NCBI RefSeq assembly: GCF_016801865.2
Contig: NC_068939.1
Coordinates: 184,426,053-184,490,052, forward strand
From: Culex pipiens pallens
Taxonomy: Eukaryota; Arthropoda; Insecta; Diptera; Culicidae
Direction of reading: 5' to 3'
DNA: 64,000 bases
The notes below the pieces were generated by a model that was given only the letters and a program-made list of their open reading frames with translations, was not told the DNA's origin and ran no database searches. This document shows positions 47,165 through 58,504 of this stretch, one piece after another (within the stretch, counting starts at the first letter, position 1; each line of letters begins with the position of its first letter). A program made the position numbers and the translations under genes.

Positions 47165-49195
47165 ATCTTTATTTTGTAAATTGTTTTTTTTTTTTGGGAT
47201 CCCATGAAAATTCCGCAGTTTGGGTTTACTTATCCAACTTTTTTTCTTTTTAATATTTATAGAAATCGAAATCTGATGTTCCTGTATCATTTTCCCCGGC
47301 TCGGGAAGGACGAAGAGGGATTGGTTAATAAGAGCTCGACATCTTCGACATGCCGAGACGGTATCATCTTTCGCCGAAAAAAATAAAACTAGAAAGATGT
47401 CGACCCCGGGTGGCGCAATATTGGCCGGAAGTTTGACTCGTTTAGCTTGAATTGGCTGTGCTAGTAGAAAAAATACACTGCTCTCGAGAGTCCATTATGT
47501 AGATTGATCGTTTGCGGGACCGAATCAATCGAGGGAAATTTCGCTGATATAATAACGTCCATTTGAAACGTTCACGTTGTGTAGGTGCAGCATTCTAGAA
47601 CCGCTCGCCAAATCAAATTCAATTAGCGTCAGCATTTCATTGTGTTTCCATTCCAATCATTGCACGTGGACAACACCTCCCTGCCCTTTTGTGGCGCGCA
47701 AAATATCAATCGAACCGACCAAAGCGAATAAACTTCAATCAGCGAGCGCGGCGCACGTGAATGTGCATCAATGATTCCAAAAACGACACGAGCGGCCAAA
47801 TTTCGTTAGAATTTGTGTGTGTGTGCATTGGAGATGCTTTATGGCACGCAGAGAAATAATTGGATGGCACCGGAAATGCTTTCAAATTTGCAGAACCGAG
47901 CGTCAATAATTAATCATAATTACCGCATGTGCGAACGCCGATGTGATGATGCACTTCTCAGTTTCCGGTCCGGGAGCTGGCTGGCTGGGACATTTTCCGG
48001 TGGGAAACAACTGGGACTGAGAGAGCAACAATTTGGCACCCGTCCTCCACGGCGACGACGGGTTCTCATCACATTTCAGAAATAATGTCGGAATGGGTGG
48101 ATTTAAAATTGTGATTTATTTGAAAAAAAAAACTATTGACTAATTTAGAAAATAGAAAATGTGAAATTGAAACATTTGATTTTTTTAGCCACTTTGATCC
48201 AAAGTCACCCCGCTAGACAGTGTCACATTTGTTTGGTGATGGCTCTAACGATGGCAAATTTATGAAAGAGCTGCACTTTCAGGCTTCGCTCAGCAGTCAC
48301 ACATAACGCACACACGGTTTGTCGTGCACTCGACACCTCTTCGCTGAGGTTGAAATTTTATATCAATTTATCGCGTACCGGCTGGTCTGACGGTTCACTG
48401 CTGCCAGGGTTTCTGAATATTTTATAATTAGTCGAAATTCTCAAATGATCAATGGTATCCATTTTCAAGCATTCAGTTGAAAAGTAGATTTTAAAGGATT
48501 TAATTGATGTTTTATTACTAATAACTAAAGTGATGTCATGAAACGTCTTGTTATTGTTTGAAAGAGTTCACTCTCTTCAAAGTCGGCGACATCTGTGAGC
48601 TCAAAACAAAAACAATTTCCCACAGAACCACTGCGCCGCGCTTTGAAGAACTATTTCTCCCAACCGAGCTCAAACCAAACGTGCCGAGCTAATTAAGCTA
48701 ATTTTCACCGTTTTCATCAACAAGAAGGCAAGCAAGCAGCTGTGCAACGTCAACGGCGCGAAATTCGCCCCTCATCAATAGCAGCAGTGGCACCTCCTCC
48801 TCACAGAGCGAACGGAAAAGTCAATAAGTGGTCGTCACCGGCGGTGAACAACCCTCGAAGAGGGTCCTGAACCCCACAAGTCTGGAGAAACCATTCCGTT
48901 GAGCTTTTGTGGAAAAGCGCGCGCAAATTATTGCTGCAGAAAGTGTTGTGGTGGCAACGTAATTGCACACCTCTTTCTAGATCCCTGGAGCAGGGAGGAG
49001 GCCAATTCAGGCCAGACATTTTCTCCGGAATTGAAGAAGTGAAACCTCACTCACCGCCACACGCTGGAATCAGAATAAAAACTCAATCTCGAACAAGGCA
49101 CCCCTCAAGTGGCGCACGAATATTTCGCAACAGTATAATTTCATTAACAAGTTGGTCCTGTGCTCCTGTGGTGGTGGTGGTGCACGCAGAGAAAA
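47165..49195. other. Unique-looking sequence without a supported gene
   Basis: Higher-complexity sequence, with GC-rich blocks at 47540-48080 and 48590-49080. No domain-bearing frame was found. It may be non-coding regulatory or intron DNA, possibly of the gene whose candidate exon lies at 50.5 kb. Confidence 0.35.
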
Positions 49196-49201
49196 CAGCT
49201 T

Positions 49202-49308
49202 TTTTTGTCGTTTTTGTCGTTTTTGTCGTTTTTGTCGTTTTTGTCGTTTTTGTTGTTTTTGTCGTTTTTGTCGTTTTTGTCGTTTTTGTCGTTTTTGTTG
49301 TTTTTGTA
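49202..49308 (+). repeat. 9-bp tandem repeat (TTTTTGTCG)n
   Basis: About 12 copies of TTTTTGTCG, two of them with TTG in place of TCG. It is the third array in the window with a 9-bp period but is unrelated in sequence to the other two. Confidence 0.95.
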
Positions 49309-49309
49309 A

Positions 49310-50513
49310 TTATTTATTGATAACTCATACTTTTTTCTCTTCGTGCTTCTGGTCTATTGTGTTGAGCACTCTTCAAGGAGCTTCCAAGAACCCTAGTTCG
49401 AAGTGGACATGCAACAAGCGGAAAATTGATAAGAAAATGAGAGTTAATGCTTTTTATGGCATTTTTTAATTTTTCTTGCAGAAAGTCCCGTGCGAGGACT
49501 CATCAAGTTTTTCCACCTCCCTTAAGGTTTTTGCTGCTCTGTCAGCAAACCTACATCTGATTGCGCCTCCAGAACCCGGAACTCGCTTCCTATAAATCCC
49601 ACTTTTTATGATGGTTGGGCTGCAAATTTATTGATATTTCCATTGCAACCATTAGGGCTCGCACAAAAAGGCCGTAACTTTCCAGAGCTCACACAAAACT
49701 GACACAATGTGGCAGATATTTGCACTGCGTCCGGACGAAAAAAAAAGCTCACAATGCTTTAAATTATATGACCCAGTGTAAATAAATTCCGAGATTAAGA
49801 TCATCAACTGCGCTGCCCCCCAGGGGTGGGAGACCCCTCGGGAAACTCTGCCAGGGAATGATTAAATAGGAGCTTTTCACACGCACATGGTGTCCTGACC
49901 CAGTTCCGCCGTAGGTCCCAGCCTCTGTGTGGAAGGTCATAAAAAGTCCAGTTTTATTGACCTCTCCCCCCATCCGCTGGTTCAAGGGCTTAGTCTGTTC
50001 CTCGACCCCCTGGAGGCAATTCTTCATCCATTCAAAACTCCACTGCCCTGAATGGGGGGCCTGTCGATGGGCTTGGAGAAACTTAATGAAGAATTTGAAT
50101 TTTATGCTTTTATGATGTGTATGGGTTTTACGCTGGTTGCCAACAAGTTTCCATGGAACGTCGTAAAAGTGTTGGGCCGTGCCAGGATCTAGATGATTTT
50201 TTCGGGGAAGAGAGTGAATCTCGGCGAATAGAATTGAATTGGATTTCGATACTGGGTAGTAGGATGCGTTGGAGATACAGTTGTTTAACTTTGCTGTTAG
50301 CAGTAAATTTTAATTTAATTTATGCTTACGCAGCATTTTCCAAAACAAAGGAGATAGAAAAAAAAATCTAGCAAACAATTTAAGAGTGCTGTACAACATT
50401 GTCACATATAATCATGAATATTTTTAATAATAGTTTGATTTTGTTTCGTTTTCAAATCTATAGATGATAGGACATCAATATTCTAATCCATGTTTTTTTT
50501 TTCTTTCTTTCAG
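49310..50513. other. Unique sequence upstream of the candidate small exon
   Basis: Contains a good splice acceptor (TTTTTCTTGCAG, ending near 49483), but the frame after it stops without a recognisable domain. No gene is called. Confidence 0.35.
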
Positions 50514-50556
50514 GTAAACCTGACGTATCCTACATAGAATCTATACTAGAATCACT
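50514..50556 (+). CDS. Candidate 43-nt internal exon of an unrecognised gene
   Basis: A strong polypyrimidine tract and CAG end at 50513, and GTAAGT begins at 50557, so both splice sites are consensus. Of the three frames, only one lacks a stop; it starts with the last two bases of a codon ending GT and reads KPDVSYIESILES, then leaves two bases (CT). Both boundaries are out of codon phase, as is common for small exons. I do not recognise the peptide. It lies on the same strand as the candidate first exon at 55423, but the exon phases do not let the two join directly. The surrounding DNA has no coding frame. It could be a chance pair of splice motifs. Confidence 0.4.
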
Positions 50557-50697
50557 GTAAGTAACAATATATTTTTGTATTTGCACATTCAATCAGATAT
50601 TTGATCTAAAAACCTTCTCATGTAACAAGCATCGATATCTGATAATTTTGCAATGTGTTGACTCAAACCGTTAAATCATTTTAAAGGTGTTTAGTAT

Positions 50698-50760
50698 ACT
50701 GCCCATGTTCGCATAAATGTCCCATATGCAAAAACAGCATTCTGAGAAAAATATTAATAT
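50698..50760 (+). repeat. MITE family E, partial copy 2
   Basis: ACTGCCCATGTTCGCATAAA and CCCATATGCAAAAACAGCA match one end of 40015-40266. The other end is missing or replaced by the family C copy that follows. Confidence 0.55.
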
Positions 50761-50795
50761 TAATATCAATATCAAAGTATTGATTCTTTCGATTT

Positions 50796-50910
50796 TTTCT
50801 GGATTTTTTTTAAAGGTCCAATAAAACAAGATTTTTTTTGCTTTTTTGTTGTTTTAAAACTGTTTATAGTAAGTAAAAAAAATGTTTCTTGGACCATTTA
50901 AAAAAAAATC
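50796..50910. mobile_element. MITE family C, copy 2
   Basis: GGATTTTTTTTAAAGGTCC and an inverted GGACCATTTAAAAAAAAATCC bound a short diverged hairpin that shares the GCTTTTTTG motif of family C. Confidence 0.6.
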
Positions 50911-51119
50911 CAAAACTACATTGTACTGGTTAAAAAAAAAGGTATTCAGCATACATATGAATCTTGTTTCTCATTGATGGATAACAAATTGTTAAATTTG
51001 TGATCTCTGGTCGAGATCGAAGATAAGCCTGATGTACAAAATAATGAGCAAGAGCGTCGTAAAATAAGAAAAAAATATAATTTATAATTTACACAATTTC
51101 TAAGATTTTTTTTATCGGA

Positions 51120-51590
51120 TTTTAAGTATGTCTTTGAACTCAATAATAGTAGTTTATGCAACAAGTTGCAAAAAGAGGATTTTTTCAGCACGAGTCGTAC
51201 ATGTATCCAACGAGGTTCACCGAGTTGGATAAATAGGACGAGTGCTGAAAAAATCAAGTTTTGCAACGAGTTCCATACAACATTTTTTGCAATTCCGAAA
51301 AACACCCATTGAGTGAAATTTTAGGTGAAATTTTCATGTATTTTGTCAATAAATCGTTTAAATCAATTTTTTTTGAAAAGTTTTACTTTTCGAAACAAGT
51401 GCTGAAAAGTTCAACTTTTCAGCACTCATTTCAGTGCTGAAAAGTAGAACTTTCCAGCATTTTTTTTGAAAAGTGTTGCTATTCGATTCTGTTATTATTG
51501 GTACAGAAAAGTAGGCTATTTCGTCGTTCAAGAATGACAGGAAAAGTTAATAGTTTCACGACGGAAATGCAAAAATGTATATTTCGATGC
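51120..51590 (+). repeat. Repeat family B, copy 2 (uninterrupted)
   Basis: Contains a hairpin (51177-51260) with arms GATTTTTTCAGCAC and GTGCTGAAAAAATC and the inner pair TATCCAACGAGG and CGAGTTGGATA. Further hairpins of AGTGCTGAAAAGTT and its complement follow (51398-51460). It is the undisturbed form of the copy at 29735-30600. Confidence 0.75.
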
Positions 51591-51834
51591 CAAAGGGTAT
51601 CGAACACACATACATTTTCATAAGGGTCGAAAAGGGGTTTTCTGTGTGCTCATACAATCCCTCGAAAAAAAAAAAAATAAAAATTAAATGACAAGAAAGT
51701 GCTATAAATTACCGCCAAGAAAAGTGTTTTAGTTATGTCTCTATAGTACAATGCTTGAAGTGGGTTCGATAAGGTACTCATTATATCATATGTTAAAATT
51801 GTGCGGGGAGAAAAAGAATTTAATCCGCTGGGTT

Positions 51835-52964
51835 AGGGGTAATGTTGTTGGGGGGGATCAGGGGGATTGTACAGGGGGGGTTATGGGGTGTATAGATTGG
51901 GTAGTTGGAGGGGGTGGGTAAGAGTGATTTTTTTTTTGGATTTTGTATAGGGTGGGGTGGTGGGGGGGGGTGGCTTATTTAGTTTTGAAATGTGGAGGAA
52001 ATTTGGTTATGGGTGCAGGTGAGGATGTGAGGGTTTATGGTGGGGGGTGGGTTGGGGATGGATTAGGAGGAGGGGCGAGTGGTTGTGGGGGGATGTTTAG
52101 ATGTGTTTTTTTATTTGGGGGGGGGGGTTAGGAGGAACTGCATGATTTTAGCGAGGGGGGGGCGAGGGTATTTTTAAGGGATCTGTGGGTTTTTGGGTTG
52201 GGATTTTTGCGTTGAATGATTTTTTATAGATGATGGGTTGTGGGGGGTAATGGGAGGGGGAATTAGAGGGTGTAATTTGAGGAAATGAGGGTGTTGTGGG
52301 GGGGTATGGTTTTGTTTTTGGGAAGGGTGTGCAGTGATGTTTTTTTTTTTTTTATATCTATAATTTATTTTTATGAGTGGGGTCAAAATATTTTATACGT
52401 GGGGATGTTAGTGATTAGTGTGGTTTATGTGTGGGGGGATGTGAAGGGGGTTTGTTAGTGTGAAGTTAGGGGTTGTGAGTGGTGGACTGGTGGGGGTGAT
52501 AAGGGGGGTAGGGGGGGCGGGGGCGCGGGGGGGGTTGTTTGGAGTTTTTACTGGTTTGGGTGGGGTTAGGGGGGGGGAAGGGGTGGGGGTGGAAATTGTA
52601 GGTGGTTGCAGGGAAATTTTGGGCGTTGTGCGGGGTGGGGGGGTGGATTTTGTGGTGTTGGTGTGTTGTTTTGTTGGGGGGCGGGTGGGAGCTTTGCTGG
52701 GTGGAGTTTTATTTTTTTTGTGTTGGGTTGGGGGTGTTTGGGTGCCGTATTATATTTTTTTCTTCTTTCTTTTCTTTTTTGTTTTTTTTAAGGTTTTTAT
52801 TTTGTTTTTTATTTTGTAAGGCGGGATAGTTTGTGGGTTTTTTAATTTGAAGGGTTAATTGCAGGAGTGGGGGGGAAGGTGGGGGGAATGGGTATTTTGG
52901 GTTGGGGGTGGGGCATGGTAGGTGGTTGGGTGTTGGATGTGGGGTGGGTAGGGATTATGCGGTG
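51835..52964. other. G/T-rich, C-poor anomalous region
   Basis: For about 1.1 kb the plus strand is dominated by G and T with very few C, including G runs up to about 10. There is no clear period. Open frames here are a result of composition. It ends at the TTAA of the next element. It may be real G-quadruplex-prone DNA, or low-quality consensus sequence. Confidence 0.8.
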
Positions 52965-52968
52965 TTAA

Positions 52969-53580
52969 AGAGTCGGCCAATTAGGGGGTGTCAAAATTTT
53001 TATTTTTCCCGTGTTCAGGAGGTCATTTTGAGCAACTTTTGTTCTACGAAAAACTTCACTTCTCTTGTTTTATGTTTTTCTTGTTTTATTTTTAGTATTT
53101 TAATTTTCATTTATCTTGTTTAGTTTATGTTTGTTTTGGTAGTATTTGGCCTATTCTAACACCTCCTATCATTACATTTTGCCTATCTAATTTTTTCATG
53201 TTTTTACAGTCACTTTTTCAATTTTTTACTTGTTTTTCATATTTCTGCTAAAGAATGGCACCATTATCATTTATATTGAAAACAAATGCGTAGAGGCATA
53301 GTCTGGGACACTACAAAAATTACTGCATACTTATTTTTACTTAAAATATAGCAAATGTTAGTAAAAAACACAGCCAAAGTTGACCCCTAAAAAAATGATA
53401 TGTTCGAAAACATTGGCAAAGTCACATAAAACAAGTAAAACTTCCAACCCTAAAATTTTCTAAAATTTTAAGAGTTCTTCTTTCCAATGCATTTTAAAGA
53501 TCAAAAATTGGTTGAAAAATTGTTTTTTGGCGATTTTTCAGATCGAAGCCCGTCTAAAGGCGGGGTTAGGTTGTAGAGGG
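52969..53580 (-). mobile_element. Possible TTAA-bounded repeat, 0.6 kb
   Basis: TTAA at 52965-52968 and 53581-53584 bound a segment whose minus-strand start is CCCTCTACAACCTAACCCCG. The ends are not clear inverted repeats. The segment looks like a mosquito repeat by its distinct composition, but this rests on memory and not on a search. Confidence 0.4.
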
Positions 53581-53584
53581 TTAA

Positions 53585-55422
53585 TTTATTTTTGGTATTT
53601 TTAATTCGTAAATTCTAGAACCGCACGAGAAGTTATTTTGTTCACAACTGGCTCTAAGCTCATATTCCTAACCTATCTGAAATTTTATCTGAAACAAATT
53701 GTCCTCCAGAATCATAAACAATTTCTTATTCTCAACAAAAGTATATATGAGATAATAAAATAAACAATTACTATAAAAAGTTGAAATAATGTTGGATGGT
53801 GCAACCTTTTCGAGCTTTTCTCATGTTCTATAATTTTCAAGCTTCAATAATTGAAGTAGTAATCCACTGTTTTGAATCATGTTTACTGCTTTAGATTTTT
53901 GTGGTAAATTTTACGGTTTTGCTAATTTTGTAAGCAACAGCCAGTGATTAAAAACAAGATTCACTTGAGTTAAAAAACAAGTCTCTCAAGGCAAGTTTTC
54001 ACACGCTTGGCATTTTAGTTGTTATTAAAATACTATTGCTCAGATGTTTCTGTTTAAATCATCAAAAACAGCCATTCATTTTTTGCTTTTGACAAATTTT
54101 ATAAGTTGCCTCAAAAACTGAACTGAAATTACCAAACTGATTTTTATCCACCAACATCAACCACATCGTTCGTACACGTAAATTTTCCACCAAAATTTCC
54201 TCCATGTTCACGATAAGCTCCTTCTTCAGCGACATCCAACCACCAAATGAAATCCCGCTCAGAAGCAATATTTCCCAGTACCCATTTCCTTCGGCGGCAA
54301 AATTTTCCTTTTTTCAACAACAACAAAAGAAAAACTTCCCTCGCACATTCCGTCACACAGCCAGCCCGCAGGATAACGAGAGAACGATGTTATCCTAAAA
54401 ATGCTCAGAGAGAGAACAAATTCTCACTCTCTCTCACAAATCGCGCACAATTCAAGAGAGCGAATCGCTTTGTTTATGTTTGCTCGCACGGCATTTTCCA
54501 CCCTTCCCGGGGAAAAGTCCTGTCGCGAGTTGTGAGAGAGGGAGCGCGAGAGAAAGAGCGTCCTTTTTATCCAGGCTCTTGGGTGTCGTTGTTGTTGTTG
54601 TTGGGGGTGGTGGCGGCATTCAAGGAGGCGAGGGTGATTTTCCGTTAGAAGAGCTCTTGCTATCAGCATTGGAGAACCAGTTATGGGCTAACCGTCGACT
54701 GTGCCGGATGAGTTTTGCTGGTCGTCGCCGTCGTCGCACCCCCGGATTCGTGCCGTGGGGAACCCACTAGCAGTGAGTTTGGAAGGAAGGACCTTAAAGG
54801 ATTTTCCCCCCGAGGAGGGAACGCACACCGGAAAGTTACCGTTCCGATTTTTTTCGGTTTTGAAAAGGAAGAGAAAAAGGAAAATTGAAAATACCGAAAA
54901 GCTCTGAGGAAGAAGACAGTGTCATTTTTTCTGCTCAACGCCTGCTTTTTTCGGTTTGCTTTTTTGGCTTTTTGAACACGGAGACAGATTGCATCACATC
55001 GCCGTCGCCGCACAAAAGAGAAAAGTGAAAAGTGTTGTTATTTTTTGTTCCTGCTTTGGCTTCTCATTGGCAACATTCCGTTTCCGCTGCGCTTTGCTTC
55101 GTGGGTTCGGTTTGGAAAATTTTGCTGGAGCTTTTTGTGACCCCAGTTGGGAAGAGAAGAAGAAAAAGTGGTGGTGCGTTTGAGAAATTAAATTTCAATT
55201 GAGTCGTCCCAAAGTGCAAAGTGTGATCCAAACAAAAGTTGCAAACATAAATCGAGCGAAAAAAGGCTCAAACCAATTGCCGAAGAAAACAAAAAAAATC
55301 AGTACACAACAATAAGTTCGTGTGGGGCTTAATGTCTAGCTTAACCGTTGCCGCCAATTGCTTCGCTTGGAGAGTTTTAGTTTTGCTGCCGCTTCGCCAA
55401 TACTTGCCGCCGCCACTATAAA
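53585..55422. other. AT-rich, then GC-richer leader region of the 55.4-kb exon
   Basis: 53585-54060 is AT-rich with nothing recognised. 54060-55422 rises in GC and complexity, with GA-rich runs (54510-54560) and GTT repeats (54583-54602). It may hold the promoter and 5' UTR of the exon that starts at 55423. A donor-like CAGTGAGTTT at 54769-54778 could end an upstream non-coding exon. Frames here have no domains. Confidence 0.35.
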
Positions 55423-55770
55423 ATGGACCTGTCGACGATACTGCTGTTGCTGGAGACGCCCCCACCGAAAGGAGGTCACTCGCTGCTGGTGGATCACCTG
55501 AACAATTCCGCCCGCAGCACGCCGGTCGCTGGTCGCCGGAAGTTGTACCTCCAGCACCAGCACCACCCCAACAACCAAAACCAGAACCACCCCTTCCACC
55601 TGCCCCCGGCCAGTCCCCAGCATCACGCCGCGACGCTGCAGCTCGAGAAGAAGTCTCAGCAGCAGCAGCAACTGCTCAAGTCCAAGCGGTACTACTGCTC
55701 GAACCCGATGCTGAACAACAACCAGTACTGCAATCTCGACATGGAGTCTCTGGAGGATATGTTGAAAAAG
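55423..55770 (+). CDS. Candidate first coding exon of an unrecognised gene
   Basis: The ATG at 55423 has a good context (AAAATGG) and opens 116 codons ending exactly at AAG before GTTAGT (55771), a plausible donor in phase 0. The protein starts MDLSTILLLLETPPP, continues with a His/Gln/Asn-rich stretch (about 44-83, with a QQQQQ run) and ends in an acidic, probably helical segment (NLDMESLEDMLKK). No signal peptide or known domain is seen; low-complexity N-termini like this are common in insect regulatory proteins, which is only a hint. GC-rich codon use contrasts with the AT-rich surroundings, which supports real coding. I found no following exon in the window, so the gene would extend to the right across a long intron. 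The exon could also be spurious. Confidence 0.55.
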
Positions 55771-57259
55771 GTTAGTCCTTGGGTGGCCGACAGGAAGAGG
55801 AGGAGAGGGATGACCCAGTTGTAGTGACTGGTGGCATCGCGGCGGGAGTCTCAAGGGCTTGTGTTGTGACACGACCTTGGGATTTGTAATCGACTCGAAG
55901 ATATGGTGATCGTCAAGGGATGCTGTCGAGGTTGTGATGGATTTAATTGTGGAAAATTTAAATGTTCTAGAAAGGTGTTTGGTCGTCAATAAGTGGTGAT
56001 TTGAAAGTTGTTGTTGAAACATTACCATACATCACCTAATTATAAGTGTTTTAAGTGTTAACACAAGCTATAAACGAAACAAGTGTTTTCATATTTTCAA
56101 TGTATGGGAAGCATACGCTTAAAGTTTTTCAAAATCATGTGCAATTTGTGTGTGTGTATTTTGATTATTTTTTTCAAAACACCAAATTGTCTTTTTTTTT
56201 AAAGAAAAGTGGTATGGAGAGCTCTCTTCAAGAAATTTGGAAAAATAAATAAAAACGCACCAATGCAAAATGATTCCAGCAAGTGCTTCTATAGTATTTA
56301 AGAATGTAAAGAGAAAATGTTGGTCAATCTTTTTCAACTAAGGCACGGTGCAAGTACCAAAATTCACCTTCAAATTTCAACCTGTTTTTTTATAAGTGAG
56401 GAAAACCTTTACAAAATACTTAACACAAGATTACAGCCATTGTTGTTGTAATCAAATATTGTTTGATACGAACTTTAGTGTCTAAGTGGAATTCTACACA
56501 GCAAAAAAAATCATGGTAATATTAAATCTTTTATGTCAAAAAATGGTCATTTCACCTCTGAAAATGTGTAGTTATACCACTTTGTTTACCACACAATTTT
56601 TTAACTGTATAGCTCATCAACGTCTGTCACATCCTCATCCTTGCTTTTTTGGACTTTACTTTAAATTTGAATAATGTTTTAACAATTAAAAAAATTGTTT
56701 TTTGAGTTTGATCGGCTACTCAGTCTGGGCAAAGTGAAACGCTGTTTATGCTGAGACTTTTCTGCGCTGATTGGCGCCTTCTTCACGAGGAACTATTAAT
56801 TAATAATTTATTGTTAGAAACACATAGTCGAGGACTTATTACAAAACCATACATAGCTTAACGTTTCTTGTTAGCTGACTTTTCTACGAAGAACGTCATA
56901 AAATCCACCAAAAGCTAGTGGTACACTGACTAAAATTAACAAATAATGTGCGATGAGGACATTTAGGAACACTGAATTTAACATTTATTTATCTCACACT
57001 GTCGCTATGGTCACAAATTTTGTGGTGGCACTTTTTCAACCTTCTAAAATAAATCTTTTTTACTGGAATTAAATTTTTCACATTTTTTTATGTTGTAGCT
57101 AATTAAAGAATTAATCAAACTTCAAAATATAAAAAATGGAAAAAAATCCAAACAGTTCTGTTTGTTTGAGAAGAAAAGCTTTTATTATTTTTCGTGAAAA
57201 TCTGATCTTCGGATTGAATTTGAATAGTACGTACCGTTAAAATCAGATTCCTCAAATGT
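55771..57259. other. Intron-like sequence after the candidate exon
   Basis: GC falls with distance from the exon. A fragment related to the repeat at 10663 lies at about 56496-56600 (ACACAGCAAAAAAAATCATG). No further exon is supported. Confidence 0.4.
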
Positions 57260-57273
57260 TATTCAAGATATAC

Positions 57274-57523
57274 GTCTGCCTGTGTGGATCAATCGGACCG
57301 CGCACTGGACTCACAATCCAGAGGTCGCCGGTTCGAATCCCGATCTAAGTGTAAATATAGGTATTCGGTGCCCTCTCCCCGTGCCCATACCTTCACACTT
57401 AGGAGACCCGGGAGGCGGAGTCCGGTCGCAAAAAGAACGATACACGCCTGTGGATCCGTTGACGAAACCGCAAGGTTTAAGAGGGCCACATTATAAGGTG
57501 TTACGTCGATTCCGTTTTTTCCG
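57274..57523 (+). mobile_element. SINE with tRNA-like head, 14-bp TSD
   Basis: TATTCAAGATATAC flanks it perfectly (57260-57273 and 57524-57537). The head has A box TGGATCAATCGGACCGCGC, an anticodon-like arm CTGGA-CTCACAA-TCCAG and B box GGTTCGAATCC. The body is GC-rich and unrelated to tRNA. Length is 250 bp; the tail is T-rich and lacks poly(A). Confidence 0.88.
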
Positions 57524-57601
57524 TATTCAAGATATACTGTTCAAAAATTTCAGTACCAACTCCAACATTCTCAAATTCTGTCACTGCCTTTATCCAAGAT
57601 T

Positions 57602-57922
57602 GCAAAAGTAAAGTAAATCTTTCCCAGTTCCTGAGGGGAACACCCTTGAAGAGTATCGGGGCCGGCATTTACAAAGCGGATTCAGTGGCAATTTCGTTTT
57701 CAACTTAATGTTAACATGTTAAGGTTAATATTAACATTCCATAGGTCGCCTCCCTAAGGTGTCGTGATAAGGTCCAGTTTGTGACGATACACTACCTTCC
57801 CTTTACTAAGCAATCGATTCCAGAAGGGAAAAGATCACCAGTTGTGTTGGTCCGAGCCGGGATTTGAACCTCGATCTACCGCTTACGAGGCGGAAGCGTT
57901 ACCACTGGGCTACGTGGCTCGG
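57602..57922 (-). mobile_element. SINE with Thr(CGU)-like tRNA head
   Basis: TCCAAGATT flanks it (57593-57601 and 57923-57931). The head (57922-57852, minus) has a perfect 7-bp acceptor stem CCGAGCC/GGCTCGG, an anticodon loop CTCGTAA (anticodon CGT) and B box GGTTCAAATCC. The 250-bp body ends in a TTTACTTTAC-type tail. Because the head is fused to a body and bounded by TSDs, it is a SINE and not a tRNA gene. Confidence 0.9.
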
Positions 57923-57931
57923 TCCAAGATT

Positions 57932-58350
57932 CCAAGAATGTAAAAATATTCAAAATTGCGACTTTATTTTTTAACGTGATTGAGCCAATGCGGATTTCCG
58001 AACATAGAGCCCACTGTTTGTTTACAAATCCATGTTGTGTTGCTTTTGAGTAATTCTTAAGAATTTCGTATATTTTGAGATTTTTTTTAATTATTTTTTT
58101 GAAGGCTTATTAGGGGACACTGCGAAAAGCTAACTTTTCACAAAATTGAAACTTTAGAAATTTAATCTACGAAGTAAAAAAACACTTTAGGAAATTTTCT
58201 CAGGATTTCAAACATATTTTTTGAAGGAAATTTTCTTCTTATGGACATTTTTAGAAAATGACAATAACTTTTAAACAAAACACTTCATTAAAAACATATT
58301 TTTGACAGATTTTTATTTTGTCTTTGGGGTTCAATATATTCCAAAAATCA
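57932..58350. other. AT-rich stretch, nothing supported
   Basis: The phrase GGCTTATTAGGGGACAC (58106-58122) parallels 14456-14474, just outside family A copy 3, which hints at one shared older repeat. No gene is seen. Confidence 0.35.
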
Positions 58351-58353
58351 TAA

Positions 58354-58501
58354 GGGACCATCCATAAACCTCATACGTGAACAGTTTAGAAGAGGGAGGG
58401 GGGTTAAATGATTGTCCATGCTACATACAAAAATGTTTTATTTTGTACGGACAGTTGGGTAGAGATTATAAAAAGTGTCCTCGTGGTTCATAGATGGTCC
58501 A
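58354..58501. mobile_element. Harbinger-like MITE, family D copy 3
   Basis: GGGACCATCCATAAACCTCA and an inverted right arm ending GATGGTCC are flanked by TAA (58351-58353 and 58502-58504). It keeps a middle with GATTGTCCATG, as in copy 1. Confidence 0.8.
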
Positions 58502-58504
58502 TAA

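Noticed and set aside
52460..52819. Gly-rich protein frames in the G/T-rich region
   Set aside because: Gly, Val and Trp codons follow directly from G/T composition; there is no other coding evidence.
57852..57922. A working tRNA-Thr(CGU) gene
   Set aside because: It is the exact 5' end of a SINE bounded by TSDs, with a 250-bp body fused to its 3' side.
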